The translations under genes were made by a program, and so were the position numbers. DNA of 19,114 nt, from contig CAZROW010000060.1 of assembly GCA_964601805.1 (NCBI GenBank), positions 1 to 19,114 on the forward strand, written 5' to 3'. This stretch comes from Eutrophocola sp964601805 (GTDB lineage: Bacteria; Pseudomonadota; Gammaproteobacteria; Pseudomonadales; Pseudohongiellaceae). This document shows, piece by piece, positions 6,983 to 13,744 of the stretch (within the stretch, counting starts at the first letter, position 1; every line of letters begins with the position of its first letter). The notes below the pieces were generated by a model. It saw only the letters and a list, made by a program, of their open reading frames with translations. It had not been told where the DNA came from and did not search any database.

Positions 6983-9028
6983 CTAACCAGTCATTTGCAA
7001 TACCTGTTCCCGGGGAAATGCAAAACGGGGTTGGTTCAGGCGCGGTCCCAGGCAATTACCATGGACAAGATCCGCGCCCAGTTCGAACACTAACGGCAGC
7101 AGGTCGGCGTCCTCCAGGTTGGCGACGGTGACGCTTACATGGTGGTGGTGAAGCGCCGGAATGAGTTTGCCCAGGGTTTCCTGCTGTTGGTGGCTGAAGG
7201 GTAGATCCCTGACCAGGAGGGCATCAAGGTGAACACCGTCCGGCTTGAGCATCGACAATAGCGGCAAGGGATCCATGGCAGTGCCGAAATCAGTGATCAG
7301 GCATTGGCAGCCAAGCCCGGCAAGACTGCTGCAACATCGGCTGACCTGGTCACGATTACTGTACAGGTCGATTTCACTGACCAGGAAAGCCAACTGCTCA
7401 GGCATGAAGCTGTGCTCATGCAGGGCGGCGCTCAGCCAGGCAGGAAAAGCGTCATTGGCCAGCGTATTGCTGTTCAGGGGTACCCTATACTGCAGGCGCC
7501 TGCCTTGCTCCGGTGGCTGTTTGCCAGGAGCGTGACCGGCCAACAGGCGCGCCAGGACCTGGCGGTCGATATCAAAACCCAGGTTATGCACGTTGGCGCA
7601 GGCGGCCAGTGACTCGGGCGAGAGTGCATTGTCGCCAGCCTCTGCCAGGTGGTAACTGACAACAAAGCGCTTGAGCTCATCCGGGTTGAAGGGCAGAACC
7701 GGCTGAAAGGTGAGTGCCAGGCTGTTGTTGTCCAGTGCCTGCGTGAGGCTGTCCAACAGGTCGCTGTCTTTTTCTTTCACGGCTTTCATTGCCCGGCGTT
7801 GGCCGTGCCCTCTGCCCGTATTCATGCGTGCACAACCAATAATCCCGTTGACGTCATTGGCATGGCGGTTAATGACCGCCAGGCCGGTGGAGACCTCGAG
7901 TTCAAAATCATTGGCTGTGGATGGCAGCAGGGAGACATTGACCCGGCTGTCGATAAAGTCCGCCAGCCTGGCAGCTTCACCGCTTGGGCAGTCGAACAGG
8001 AGCACGGCAAATTCATCCTCGGCAAGCCGTGTGTCGGCATAGGCCTTGTTGATGGCGGTGTCGAGAAAGCCGGCGATTTCGGACAATACCTGCAGGGTTG
8101 CCGCCTTGCCGATGGTTTCCTGCAGATGCCTGAAGCGGTCAATACGGGTGACCAGCAACATGCTGTCAGTGCTTTCATTGATGGCGGCGGTGATTGCCGA
8201 TTCCACCCGCGACTCGAAAAAGGGCAGGTTGTCCAGGCGCGTAATCAGATCCTTGCCGACCTGTCCCTGGCGTTGCCTGGTGCCCACTGTCTTGCCGGCC
8301 GGCTTTGCCTGGACCAGGACACAGGACTGGCCCTGGTGACTTGCCGTGGAAAACTCCAGCTGCAGGGAGCCTGCTCCGGTTGCCAGTGTTGGGGTTATCT
8401 GTATCTGGCTGTTGCCGGTACGTGCCTGTTTCAACGTGGTTGCCAGTGCACTGCGCTGAGTCGGGTTGACCAGGGCCGGCAAGGATTTATCGTTTAGTTT
8501 GCCCGGCTCGTGTTCTCCAAACAGGCAGGCAAAGGGAGGATTGCAGTAAACAAGTCGTTCCTGGCTGACCAGGGCAATCCCGACAGCGGCCCGGTCGGCA
8601 AGGGCCAGCCATTGTTGCTCCATTGTTTTCAGGTGCCTGCCAAGGCGACGGCGCTGGTGTCGTTCACCCTGCAGGGTGAGCTGGAGTTTCAGACAGTCCA
8701 GTAACAGCAAGATGTCCCTTGCCGGTATTCGAGTGCAGGTTGGCAGAGGCACAGCAGGCGTCGGCCCGCTGCCGAAACCGGCAATGACCAGTGGCGTGCC
8801 AGGTTGCGCTTCCTGGTAGCGCGCAAGGAAATCCCTGTTTTGTGAGTTTTCCACCAGTAACCAGAGATCGCAGTCTTCACTGGCAGGGTCACAGTCCGGG
8901 GCAAGGCGTTTGGCGGACAAGGGAATGCCGCTGCGGCGCAGGCCACTGAGCAGGAGGTTACAGTAGCGATCATTACCGGCAACTATATTGAGCTGCAGCG
9001 CAGGGTGATTGTGCGTGTTGTTGTCCAG
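6983..9028 (-). CDS. fimX: FimX-like degenerate REC-PAS-GGDEF-EAL protein
   Basis: Residue numbers count from the TTG at 8918-8920, which gives 645 residues. A PAS-like segment spans about 97-205, a GGDEF-like domain about 222-385 (motif reads AEDEF at 300-304) and an EAL-like domain about 395-640. In the EAL domain FQPV is kept but the EAL motif is replaced by VVSYHL; SEID, TDFG and GNCLGP remain. FimX is a c-di-GMP-binding regulator of type IV pilus assembly and twitching with degenerate catalytic domains. The reading frame is open upstream of the TTG and encodes the first strand and helix of a pseudo-receiver (LQLNIVAGND, then LLLSGLRRSG). I therefore place the start at CTG 9026-9028, preceded by AAAAGGA at good spacing. 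That gives 681 residues, close to the roughly 690 of Pseudomonas FimX. No ATG, GTG or TTG exists in that extension. It follows epmB by 39 bp on the same strand. Confidence 0.78.
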   Translation of the reverse strand: MDNNTHNHPALQLNIVAGNDRYCNLLLSGLRRSGIPLSAKRLAPDCDPASEDCDLWLLVENSQNRDFLARYQEAQPGTPLVIAGFGSGPTPAVPLPTCTRIPARDILLLLDCLKLQLTLQGERHQRRRLGRHLKTMEQQWLALADRAAVGIALVSQERLVYCNPPFACLFGEHEPGKLNDKSLPALVNPTQRSALATTLKQARTGNSQIQITPTLATGAGSLQLEFSTASHQGQSCVLVQAKPAGKTVGTRQRQGQVGKDLITRLDNLPFFESRVESAITAAINESTDSMLLVTRIDRFRHLQETIGKAATLQVLSEIAGFLDTAINKAYADTRLAEDEFAVLLFDCPSGEAARLADFIDSRVNVSLLPSTANDFELEVSTGLAVINRHANDVNGIIGCARMNTGRGHGQRRAMKAVKEKDSDLLDSLTQALDNNSLALTFQPVLPFNPDELKRFVVSYHLAEAGDNALSPESLAACANVHNLGFDIDRQVLARLLAGHAPGKQPPEQGRRLQYRVPLNSNTLANDAFPAWLSAALHEHSFMPEQLAFLVSEIDLYSNRDQVSRCCSSLAGLGCQCLITDFGTAMDPLPLLSMLKPDGVHLDALLVRDLPFSHQQQETLGKLIPALHHHHVSVTVANLEDADLLPLVFELGADLVHGNCLGPRLNQPRFAFPREQVLQMTG

Positions 9029-9067
9029 GGCTGAAAATCCTTTTTCAGTAGTGACCGGCTGCAGGGA

Positions 9068-10072
9068 TTACGCCGGGGTCTTCGCCCCCTCGCCGGGCTC
9101 TTCCCTGACCAGTCGGGGCACCAGGTACCCGGGCAGTGATTCCCGCAGTGCCTGCATGATCGTCTGCGCCTTTTCATCGGCAACATCAAAATGCCCGGCA
9201 CCGGCAACCTTGTCCAGCAGGTGCAGGTAATACGGCAGCACGCCGGCGGCAAACAGGCGTTCGCTCAGGGCGGCCAGCACCTCGGCGGAATCATTGATGC
9301 CTTTCAGCAATACGCTCTGGTTCAGCAGGCTGATGCCGGACTGGCGCAGTTGTTCACAGGCATGATCCACGCTGGCGTCAAATTCCTGGGCGTGATTACT
9401 GTGTATTACCAGGATAGTCCGGAATCGGGGATTTGCCAGTATGTTGCACAAACGCGGCGTGATGCGTTGCGGAATCATGACGGGCAGGCGAGTGTGCAGA
9501 CGAATACGCTCGACGTGGGGAATATCGGCCAGCTGTTCGTAAAACCATTCCAGGTAGTTGTCAGGCAGGGTCAGGGGATCACCGCCACTGAATATGACCT
9601 CGGTAATGGACGCATCCCGGCGGATGTAATCCAGGCTTTCCTGCCAGTGCTCGCGTCCCGGCTGGTTGTCCTGGTAGGGAAAGTGGCGCCTGAAACAGTA
9701 GCGGCAATGAATGGCGCAGGCCGAGGTCAGCAGCAGCAATGCCCGGCCCCGGTACTTGTGCAGGACACCGGGCAGCGGATTGCTCCGGGCTTCCTCCAGG
9801 GGGTCCAGGCTGTATCCGGGTATCTCCTGTGTTTCCGCCATGGCAGGAAATACCTGCAGCAACAACGGATCCAGGGGATCCCCCTTCTTGATCCGCGCCA
9901 ACCAGGGCAACGGCACCCGCACCGGGAATTTTGCCAGCAACGGATGATCCCCAGGCAGCGCCTGCCTATCAATATCCAGCAAACGACATAATTCACCGGC
10001 ATCACGCACAGCACCGGACAGGATTTGTTGCCAGGATTCGGATGGCGATTGCTTGAGGGGGATTGTGGTCAA
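9068..10072 (-). CDS. epmB: EF-P (R)-beta-lysine synthesis enzyme, lysine 2,3-aminomutase family
   Basis: A 334-residue radical SAM, PLP-dependent aminomutase that converts (S)-alpha-lysine to (R)-beta-lysine, the donor for EF-P modification by EpmA. The radical SAM cluster motif CAIHCRYC supplies C119, C123 and C126. Family signatures follow: PGVLHKYRGRALLLLTSACA, EVIFSGGDPL and LLNQSVLLKGIND. The PLP lysine is K288 in PYYLHLLDKVAGAGHF. It aligns end to end with E. coli EpmB (YjeK) as I remember it. The start is a TTG (10070-10072), but AAAAGGA lies 7 bases upstream, so it is convincing. It diverges from efp across a 262-bp intergenic region and is followed by the FimX-like gene. Confidence 0.95.
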   Translation of the reverse strand: MTTIPLKQSPSESWQQILSGAVRDAGELCRLLDIDRQALPGDHPLLAKFPVRVPLPWLARIKKGDPLDPLLLQVFPAMAETQEIPGYSLDPLEEARSNPLPGVLHKYRGRALLLLTSACAIHCRYCFRRHFPYQDNQPGREHWQESLDYIRRDASITEVIFSGGDPLTLPDNYLEWFYEQLADIPHVERIRLHTRLPVMIPQRITPRLCNILANPRFRTILVIHSNHAQEFDASVDHACEQLRQSGISLLNQSVLLKGINDSAEVLAALSERLFAAGVLPYYLHLLDKVAGAGHFDVADEKAQTIMQALRESLPGYLVPRLVREEPGEGAKTPA

Positions 10073-10096
10073 TTGGGGGTCCTTTTGGTGGGGGAG

Positions 10097-10291
10097 GATA
10101 CAGGAATTTCGATAAAACGATAAAACGATAAAACGATAAATGGGTGATTCAGTTAATTCAGCTGTGTCAGGTGCCTATTTTATAGGTAAATTGCGCAAAA
10201 ACCCTTTATTGGTTAAATCAACATACCTGCACGATGACTTTCTCGATGTTGGCCTTTTATCCCTTTATCCCTTTATCGAAATTCCTGTATC
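10097..10291. repeat. 195-bp element with perfect 20-bp terminal inverted repeats and 8-bp tandem units, in the epmB-efp intergenic region
   Basis: Bases 10097-10116 and 10272-10291 are perfect reverse complements over 20 bp. Just inside the left arm the unit ACGATAAA is repeated three more times (to 10140). Just inside the right arm, read on the opposite strand, the unit is GGGATAAA, two copies. Pairing therefore continues inward with mismatches at the first two bases of each unit. Outside the arms, G-rich 10090-10094 faces C-rich 10295-10299. There is no coding frame and no clear target-site duplication. The element surrounds the region where the efp promoter, and possibly the epmB promoter, must lie. 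Confidence 0.85.
10191..10218 (+). promoter_or_regulatory. Candidate efp promoter
   Basis: TTGCGC (10191-10196), a 16-base spacer, then TTAAAT (10213-10218), about 117 bases upstream of the efp ATG. Both hexamers are moderate matches to a sigma-70 promoter. The position inside the inverted-repeat element means the right arm and its ATAAA units would fall in the efp leader. Confidence 0.35.
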
Positions 10292-10334
10292 ATGCCCCCC
10301 CATTTCCGACAGCAACAATTCCAGGGTGTAATCC

Positions 10335-10907
10335 ATGGCTACTTACTCAACCAACGAATTTAAATCCGGACTGAAAGTGCTCCTGGACGGGGATCCCTGC
10401 TCGATCCTGGAAAATGAGTTTGTGAAACCGGGCAAGGGCCAGGCGTTTAACCGGGTGAAATTCCGTAACCTGCTCAATGGCAGGGTCTGGGAGCGTACCT
10501 TCAAGTCAGGGGAATCCCTGGAGGGTGCCGATGTGCTCGAGACGGACATGGAGTATCTCTACAACGACGGTGAATTCTGGCATTTCATGAAAACCGATGG
10601 CAGCTATGAACAGGTGGCTGCGGACAAGAACGCGGTTGCCGATGCCCTGGACTGGCTCAAGGAGCAGGATGTGTACCTGGTCACAGTCTGGAACGAGGCC
10701 CCGATTTCAGTGACCCCGCCCAACTTTGTTGAGCTGGAAGTGGTTGAAACGGATCCCGGCCTGAAAGGCGATACGGCCCAGGGCGGCACCAAGCCGGCAA
10801 CCCTGACCACCGGCGCCGTGGTCAAGGTACCGCTGTTTGTGGAAATCGGTGAAGTGCTGAAAATCGATACCCGTACCGGCGAATACCAGAACCGGGTCAA
10901 GAAATAA
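10335..10907 (+). CDS. efp: Translation elongation factor P
   Basis: A 190-residue protein, essentially the E. coli EF-P length. EF-P binds ribosomes stalled at polyproline stretches between the P and E sites and promotes peptide bond formation. The N-terminal KOW-like domain (MATYSTNEFKSGLKVLLDG) carries the modified loop FVKPGKGQAF with K34 at the tip, the lysine that EpmA beta-lysylates. Two OB-like domains follow, ending in the typical VPLFVEIGEVLKIDTRTGEY. Presence of epmA just downstream and epmB divergently upstream shows that the beta-lysine pathway, rather than the EarP/rhamnose pathway, modifies it. AGGG precedes the ATG. Confidence 0.98.
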   Translation: MATYSTNEFKSGLKVLLDGDPCSILENEFVKPGKGQAFNRVKFRNLLNGRVWERTFKSGESLEGADVLETDMEYLYNDGEFWHFMKTDGSYEQVAADKNAVADALDWLKEQDVYLVTVWNEAPISVTPPNFVELEVVETDPGLKGDTAQGGTKPATLTTGAVVKVPLFVEIGEVLKIDTRTGEYQNRVKK

Positions 10908-10918
10908 GCCAGGGTGTA

Positions 10919-10945
10919 GTGTCCTGTATACTTTATACATGACAC
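10919..10945. promoter_or_regulatory. 27-bp interrupted palindrome between efp and epmA
   Basis: GTGTC, a mismatch, TGTATA, a CTT centre, TATACA, a mismatch, GACAC. This makes 11 pairs around a 3-base loop. It contains TGTATACT, an extended -10-like sequence, so it may be an operator or promoter for epmA, or an intercistronic hairpin that lowers epmA expression relative to efp. No T-tract follows, so simple termination is unlikely. Confidence 0.5.
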
Positions 10946-10964
10946 GACACACCCGGTGATCCCG

Positions 10965-11930
10965 ATGGTTGGAAATAACTGGCAACCAACCACTGACAAC
11001 TCCCTGCTGCAGGCCCGAGCCCGCCTGCTGCAACAAATCCGTGAATTTTTTTACCAGCGCCAGGTGCTCGAAGTGGACACCCCGTTGCTGGCATCGGCCA
11101 TTGGCACCGCCCCGGCCCTTGACCCTGTCAGGGCATTACTCAAAAACGATGCCGGGCATGAGCAGGAACACTTCCTGCAAACCTCACCCGAATTTCCCAT
11201 GAAGCGCCTGCTGGCAGCAGGCAGTGGTCCCATCTACCAGTTGGGCAAAGCCTTTCGCAATGGCGAGGCTGGCAGAAAACACAATCCCGAGTTCACCATG
11301 CTGGAATGGTATCGCCCCGGGTTTTCCATGGAGCAACTCATCAGCGAAGTGGACGAGTTGTTTGCGACAACCCTGGACCTGCCTTCCGCACAACGGATTT
11401 CCTATGGGGAATTGTTCATGACATTCCTGGATATTGATCCTTTTACTATTACATTACCGGCCCTGCATGAGGTGGCAAAGTTGAAGCTGGACGTCGAGAT
11501 TGAGACGGCTAGTATAGACCTGTGGCTTGACCTGTTATTCAGTCACTGCATTGAACCGGAACTGCGGGAACCGGTCTGTATTTATAACTATCCTGCCACG
11601 CAAGCCGCACTGGCTGCACTGGACCAGGATGAACAGGGGCGTACCGTGGCGCGGCGATTCGAATTTGTCGCCGGCGGTCTGGAGCTGGCCAATGGCTATT
11701 ATGAGCTGACTGACAGCAGGGAACAGCGTCGTCGTTTCCAGGCTGACCAGGCAGAACGACAGCAAGCAGGGCTGCCCACTTATGACGTGGATGAATACCT
11801 GCTGGCCGCGCTGGATCATGGCATGCCGAATTGCGCCGGTGTCGCAGTCGGTGTTGATCGTCTGTTGATGTTGCAAACCGGGAAAAATGACATCAGGGAC
11901 GTGATCAGTTTTCCCGTCGACAGGGTGTAA
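10965..11930 (+). CDS. epmA: EF-P--(R)-beta-lysine ligase
   Basis: A 321-residue class II aminoacyl-tRNA synthetase paralogue (GenX/PoxA/YjeA) that lacks the tRNA anticodon-binding domain. It activates (R)-beta-lysine with ATP and attaches it to EF-P Lys34. The class II core is visible: FFYQRQVLEVDTPLL at the N-terminus, the motif 2 region FRNGEAGRKHNPEFTMLEW, then FEFVAGGLELANGYYELTD, and motif 3 GVAVGVDRLLML near the C-terminus. It matches the short EpmA architecture rather than the LysS architecture of about 500 residues. I chose the ATG at 10965; an in-frame GTG at 10956 would add three residues. Neither has a strong ribosome binding site. It follows efp by 57 bp. Confidence 0.96.
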   Translation: MVGNNWQPTTDNSLLQARARLLQQIREFFYQRQVLEVDTPLLASAIGTAPALDPVRALLKNDAGHEQEHFLQTSPEFPMKRLLAAGSGPIYQLGKAFRNGEAGRKHNPEFTMLEWYRPGFSMEQLISEVDELFATTLDLPSAQRISYGELFMTFLDIDPFTITLPALHEVAKLKLDVEIETASIDLWLDLLFSHCIEPELREPVCIYNYPATQAALAALDQDEQGRTVARRFEFVAGGLELANGYYELTDSREQRRRFQADQAERQQAGLPTYDVDEYLLAALDHGMPNCAGVAVGVDRLLMLQTGKNDIRDVISFPVDRV

Positions 11931-12023
11931 AGCCAACCTTGGGAGATATTCCCGAAGACGCCTCCCCTGGATTACGTCATGCTGTTAATCGTACAGCGTA
12001 CAACGCCAGGAAATTATGAAGGA

Positions 12024-12683
12024 ATGGAAAAGCAGGTGAGTACGGAAGAGTTCAACGACAACAGTTCTGCACAGGAATCCTCCAGCCAGGACACGCGTGA
12101 CGATTTTCCTTCGGTAGAATATGCCGGCTTCTGGATTCGTTTCCTGGCCTCCGTGCTGGATTCGGTGTTGCTGTTAATGGTGCTGGTACCGCTGCTGCTG
12201 ATGTTTTACGGCCCGGGCGTGCTGTTTGTGAGCGAATCACCAGGCCTGGCCTATGACGTGATCAACTATGCCTTGCCCATCATCGCGGTGGTCATTTTCT
12301 GGCAATACCGGGCAGCCACACCAGGCAAGATGATCATGGATATCTATATCGTCGATGCCGACACGCTCAGGCAACCTTCCTTCGGGCGCCTGATATTACG
12401 TTACCTGGGTTACTACGTATCCATGATTCCCCTGTTCCTGGGATTTTTCTGGATAGGGTGGGACAAGCGTAAACAGGGTTTTCACGACAAGATCGCCAAA
12501 ACCCTGGTGATCAAGGAAAGCAGCGCCGTGGTTACCAGCGATGACTACGTGCAAAAGCAACTGGGTGAGCAGGGCGCCTATGCGGACAAGCCCAAGCCGG
12601 TTAGCAGCCCTGAGCCAGCTAGTAGCCCTGAGCCGATTAACAGCCCTGAGCCAGGTACCAAGCCGGACCCCTGGAAGGAGTAG
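12024..12683 (+). CDS. RDD family inner-membrane protein with repetitive acidic/proline tail
   Basis: A 219-residue protein from the ATG at 12024; an ATG at 11979 would add 15 residues, but GAAGGA lies at the 12024 start and the extension looks non-conserved. After a hydrophilic N-terminus comes the RDD domain: GFWIRFLASVLDSVLLLMVLV (the conserved R and D of RDD within TM1), TM2 around INYALPIIAVVIFWQY followed by TPGKMIMDIYIVD, and TM3 around YYVSMIPLFLGFFWIGW followed by DKRKQGFHDKIAKTLVI. This is the standard three-TM layout. RDD proteins are poorly characterised; some act in ion transport. The C-terminal 50 residues are cytoplasmic-looking, ending in three PEP-containing hexapeptide repeats. 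It is convergent with psd, with 11 bp between stops. Confidence 0.88.
   Translation: MEKQVSTEEFNDNSSAQESSSQDTRDDFPSVEYAGFWIRFLASVLDSVLLLMVLVPLLLMFYGPGVLFVSESPGLAYDVINYALPIIAVVIFWQYRAATPGKMIMDIYIVDADTLRQPSFGRLILRYLGYYVSMIPLFLGFFWIGWDKRKQGFHDKIAKTLVIKESSAVVTSDDYVQKQLGEQGAYADKPKPVSSPEPASSPEPINSPEPGTKPDPWKE
12600..12653. repeat. 18-bp tandem repeat, three units, in the 3' end of the RDD gene
   Basis: Units 12600-12617, 12618-12635 and 12636-12653 share the core AGCCCTGAGCC and encode the hexapeptides VSSPEP, ASSPEP and INSPEP. Like the repeat in the cyclase-like gene, the period is in frame and the array sits near the C-terminus, so copy changes would alter only tail length. Confidence 0.85.
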
Positions 12684-12694
12684 GGGCTGGCAGC

Positions 12695-13719
12695 TCAGCC
12701 GGCACCTTGCGGCAAATTGATTGACCCGATTGCCTCGCCCATTTGCACGCTGCGATTTTCTTCCAGTCCGTCGACCCACCTGGCGGCCCCATGACCAAAC
12801 AATACNNNNNNNNNNNNNNNNNNNNNNNNNNNNNNNNNNNNNNNNNNNNNNNNNNNNNNNNNNNNNNNNNNNNNNNNNNNNNNNNNNNNNNNNNNNNNNN
12901 NNNNNTGCGATTTTCTTCCAGTCCGTCGACCCACCTGGCGGCCCCATGACCAAACAATACAATCACCGTTGAGCCCAACCTGAAGCGTCCCATTTCATCA
13001 CCCTTGCCATACTGCAAGGGGGGATGGTGCCGTTCGTAATCTTCCTCGCTGAGGCCATGCCTTGCCGGGGCCACCTGGCCTGCCCAGACCGTTTCAATAC
13101 CGGCAACGATCATGGCCCCCACCAGTACCAGGGCCATGGGGCCGGCATCGGTGTCATAAAGACAGACAACCCGTTCGTTACGGGCAAACAGGTTGTCTAT
13201 ATTGTCGGCGGTAGTCTGGTTGACGGAAAAAAGCTTGCCGGGCACATAGATCATTTTTTTCAATTTTCCGGCACAGGGCATGTGAACGCGGTGGTAGTCT
13301 TTGGGTGACAGATAAACTGTGACAAATGACCCTTCCTGAAAGGGGTTGGCGATATGCTCAGAGCCGCCCAGCAGGGCTGTCAGCGAAAAGGATTTGCCCT
13401 TGGCCTGGAAGATACGGTCTGCACTGATGTTGCCTGCGGCACTGACAACGCCATCGGCCGGACAGACAATGGCATCGTTGGCAGGATGAATTGTTCTCGC
13501 GTTGTCCTGCAGGGCACGGGTAAAGAAATCGTTGAACGTGGCATAGGCTTCCGGTGTGCTGTCAAGGGCTTCTGCCATGTTGACGCCATAACGGCGAATG
13601 AATTTCCTGATGAGCAGGTTCTTCAGCCAGGGAGTTTCAGCATTGGCGAGCTTGCCTGTCAGGCGGGACAGCAGGTGCTGGGGTACCAGGTACTGGAAAA
13701 GGATAAACAGGCTTTTCAT
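12695..13719 (-). CDS. psd: Phosphatidylserine decarboxylase proenzyme (interrupted by an assembly gap)
   Basis: Psd makes phosphatidylethanolamine from phosphatidylserine at the inner membrane. Removing the 100 N and one copy of the duplicated 55-bp flank leaves 870 bases, exactly 290 codons, encoding an uninterrupted 289-residue protein. The start MKSLFILFQYLVPQHLLSRL matches the family N-terminus. Other motifs are CPADGV (D89), YLSPKDYHRVHMPC (H143, H146), LFSVN and NLFARNERVVCLYDT. The self-cleavage site is RFRLGSTV, with S250 becoming the pyruvoyl group. As written, the gene appears broken, but only because of the gap. A longer reading frame extends upstream to 13812, but it overlaps rhdA and lacks family similarity. 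It follows rhdA by 25 bp, so the two form a likely operon. Confidence 0.93.
12751..12805. repeat. 55-bp contig-end duplicate (left copy)
   Basis: Identical over all 55 bases to 12906-12960, and it ends exactly at the first N. This is the signature of two contigs that share a k-mer-length overlap but were scaffolded with Ns instead of merged. Confidence 0.97.
12806..12905. other. Assembly gap of exactly 100 N
   Basis: One hundred Ns, a conventional placeholder for unknown gap size. The identical 55-bp sequences on both sides and the restoration of the psd frame on collapse show that the true distance is most likely minus 55 bp, so no sequence is missing. Confidence 0.99.
12906..12960. repeat. 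55-bp contig-end duplicate (right copy)
   Basis: Begins exactly after the last N and repeats 12751-12805 without a mismatch. It encodes the Psd segment shortly after the LGST cleavage site (VLFGHGAARWVDGLEENR on the minus strand). Confidence 0.97.
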
Positions 13720-13744
13720 CAAGTTGGCCAGAACCAGGGCTTGG

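Noticed and set aside
7649..8497. A 282-codon plus-strand open frame opposite the FimX-like gene
   Set aside because: It lies wholly antisense to a gene with recognisable PAS/GGDEF/EAL domains, has no ribosome binding site, and its translation shows no domain pattern.
9191..9991. A 266-codon plus-strand open frame opposite epmB
   Set aside because: It is antisense to a confidently identified radical SAM enzyme; the glutamine/glycine-rich translation looks like a frame shadow in GC-rich DNA.
10111..10140. Short regularly spaced repeats considered as a CRISPR remnant
   Set aside because: The units are 8 bp and contiguous without spacers, and they belong to an inverted-repeat element; there are no cas genes.
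11938..11970. GGGAG/CTCCC pairing after epmA as a terminator
   Set aside because: The stem is only 5 bp with a long loop and no T-tract.
12396..12962. Minus-strand frames running through the N gap
   Set aside because: Their apparent continuity depends on the arbitrary number of Ns; after collapsing the duplicated 55 bp only the psd frame remains meaningful.
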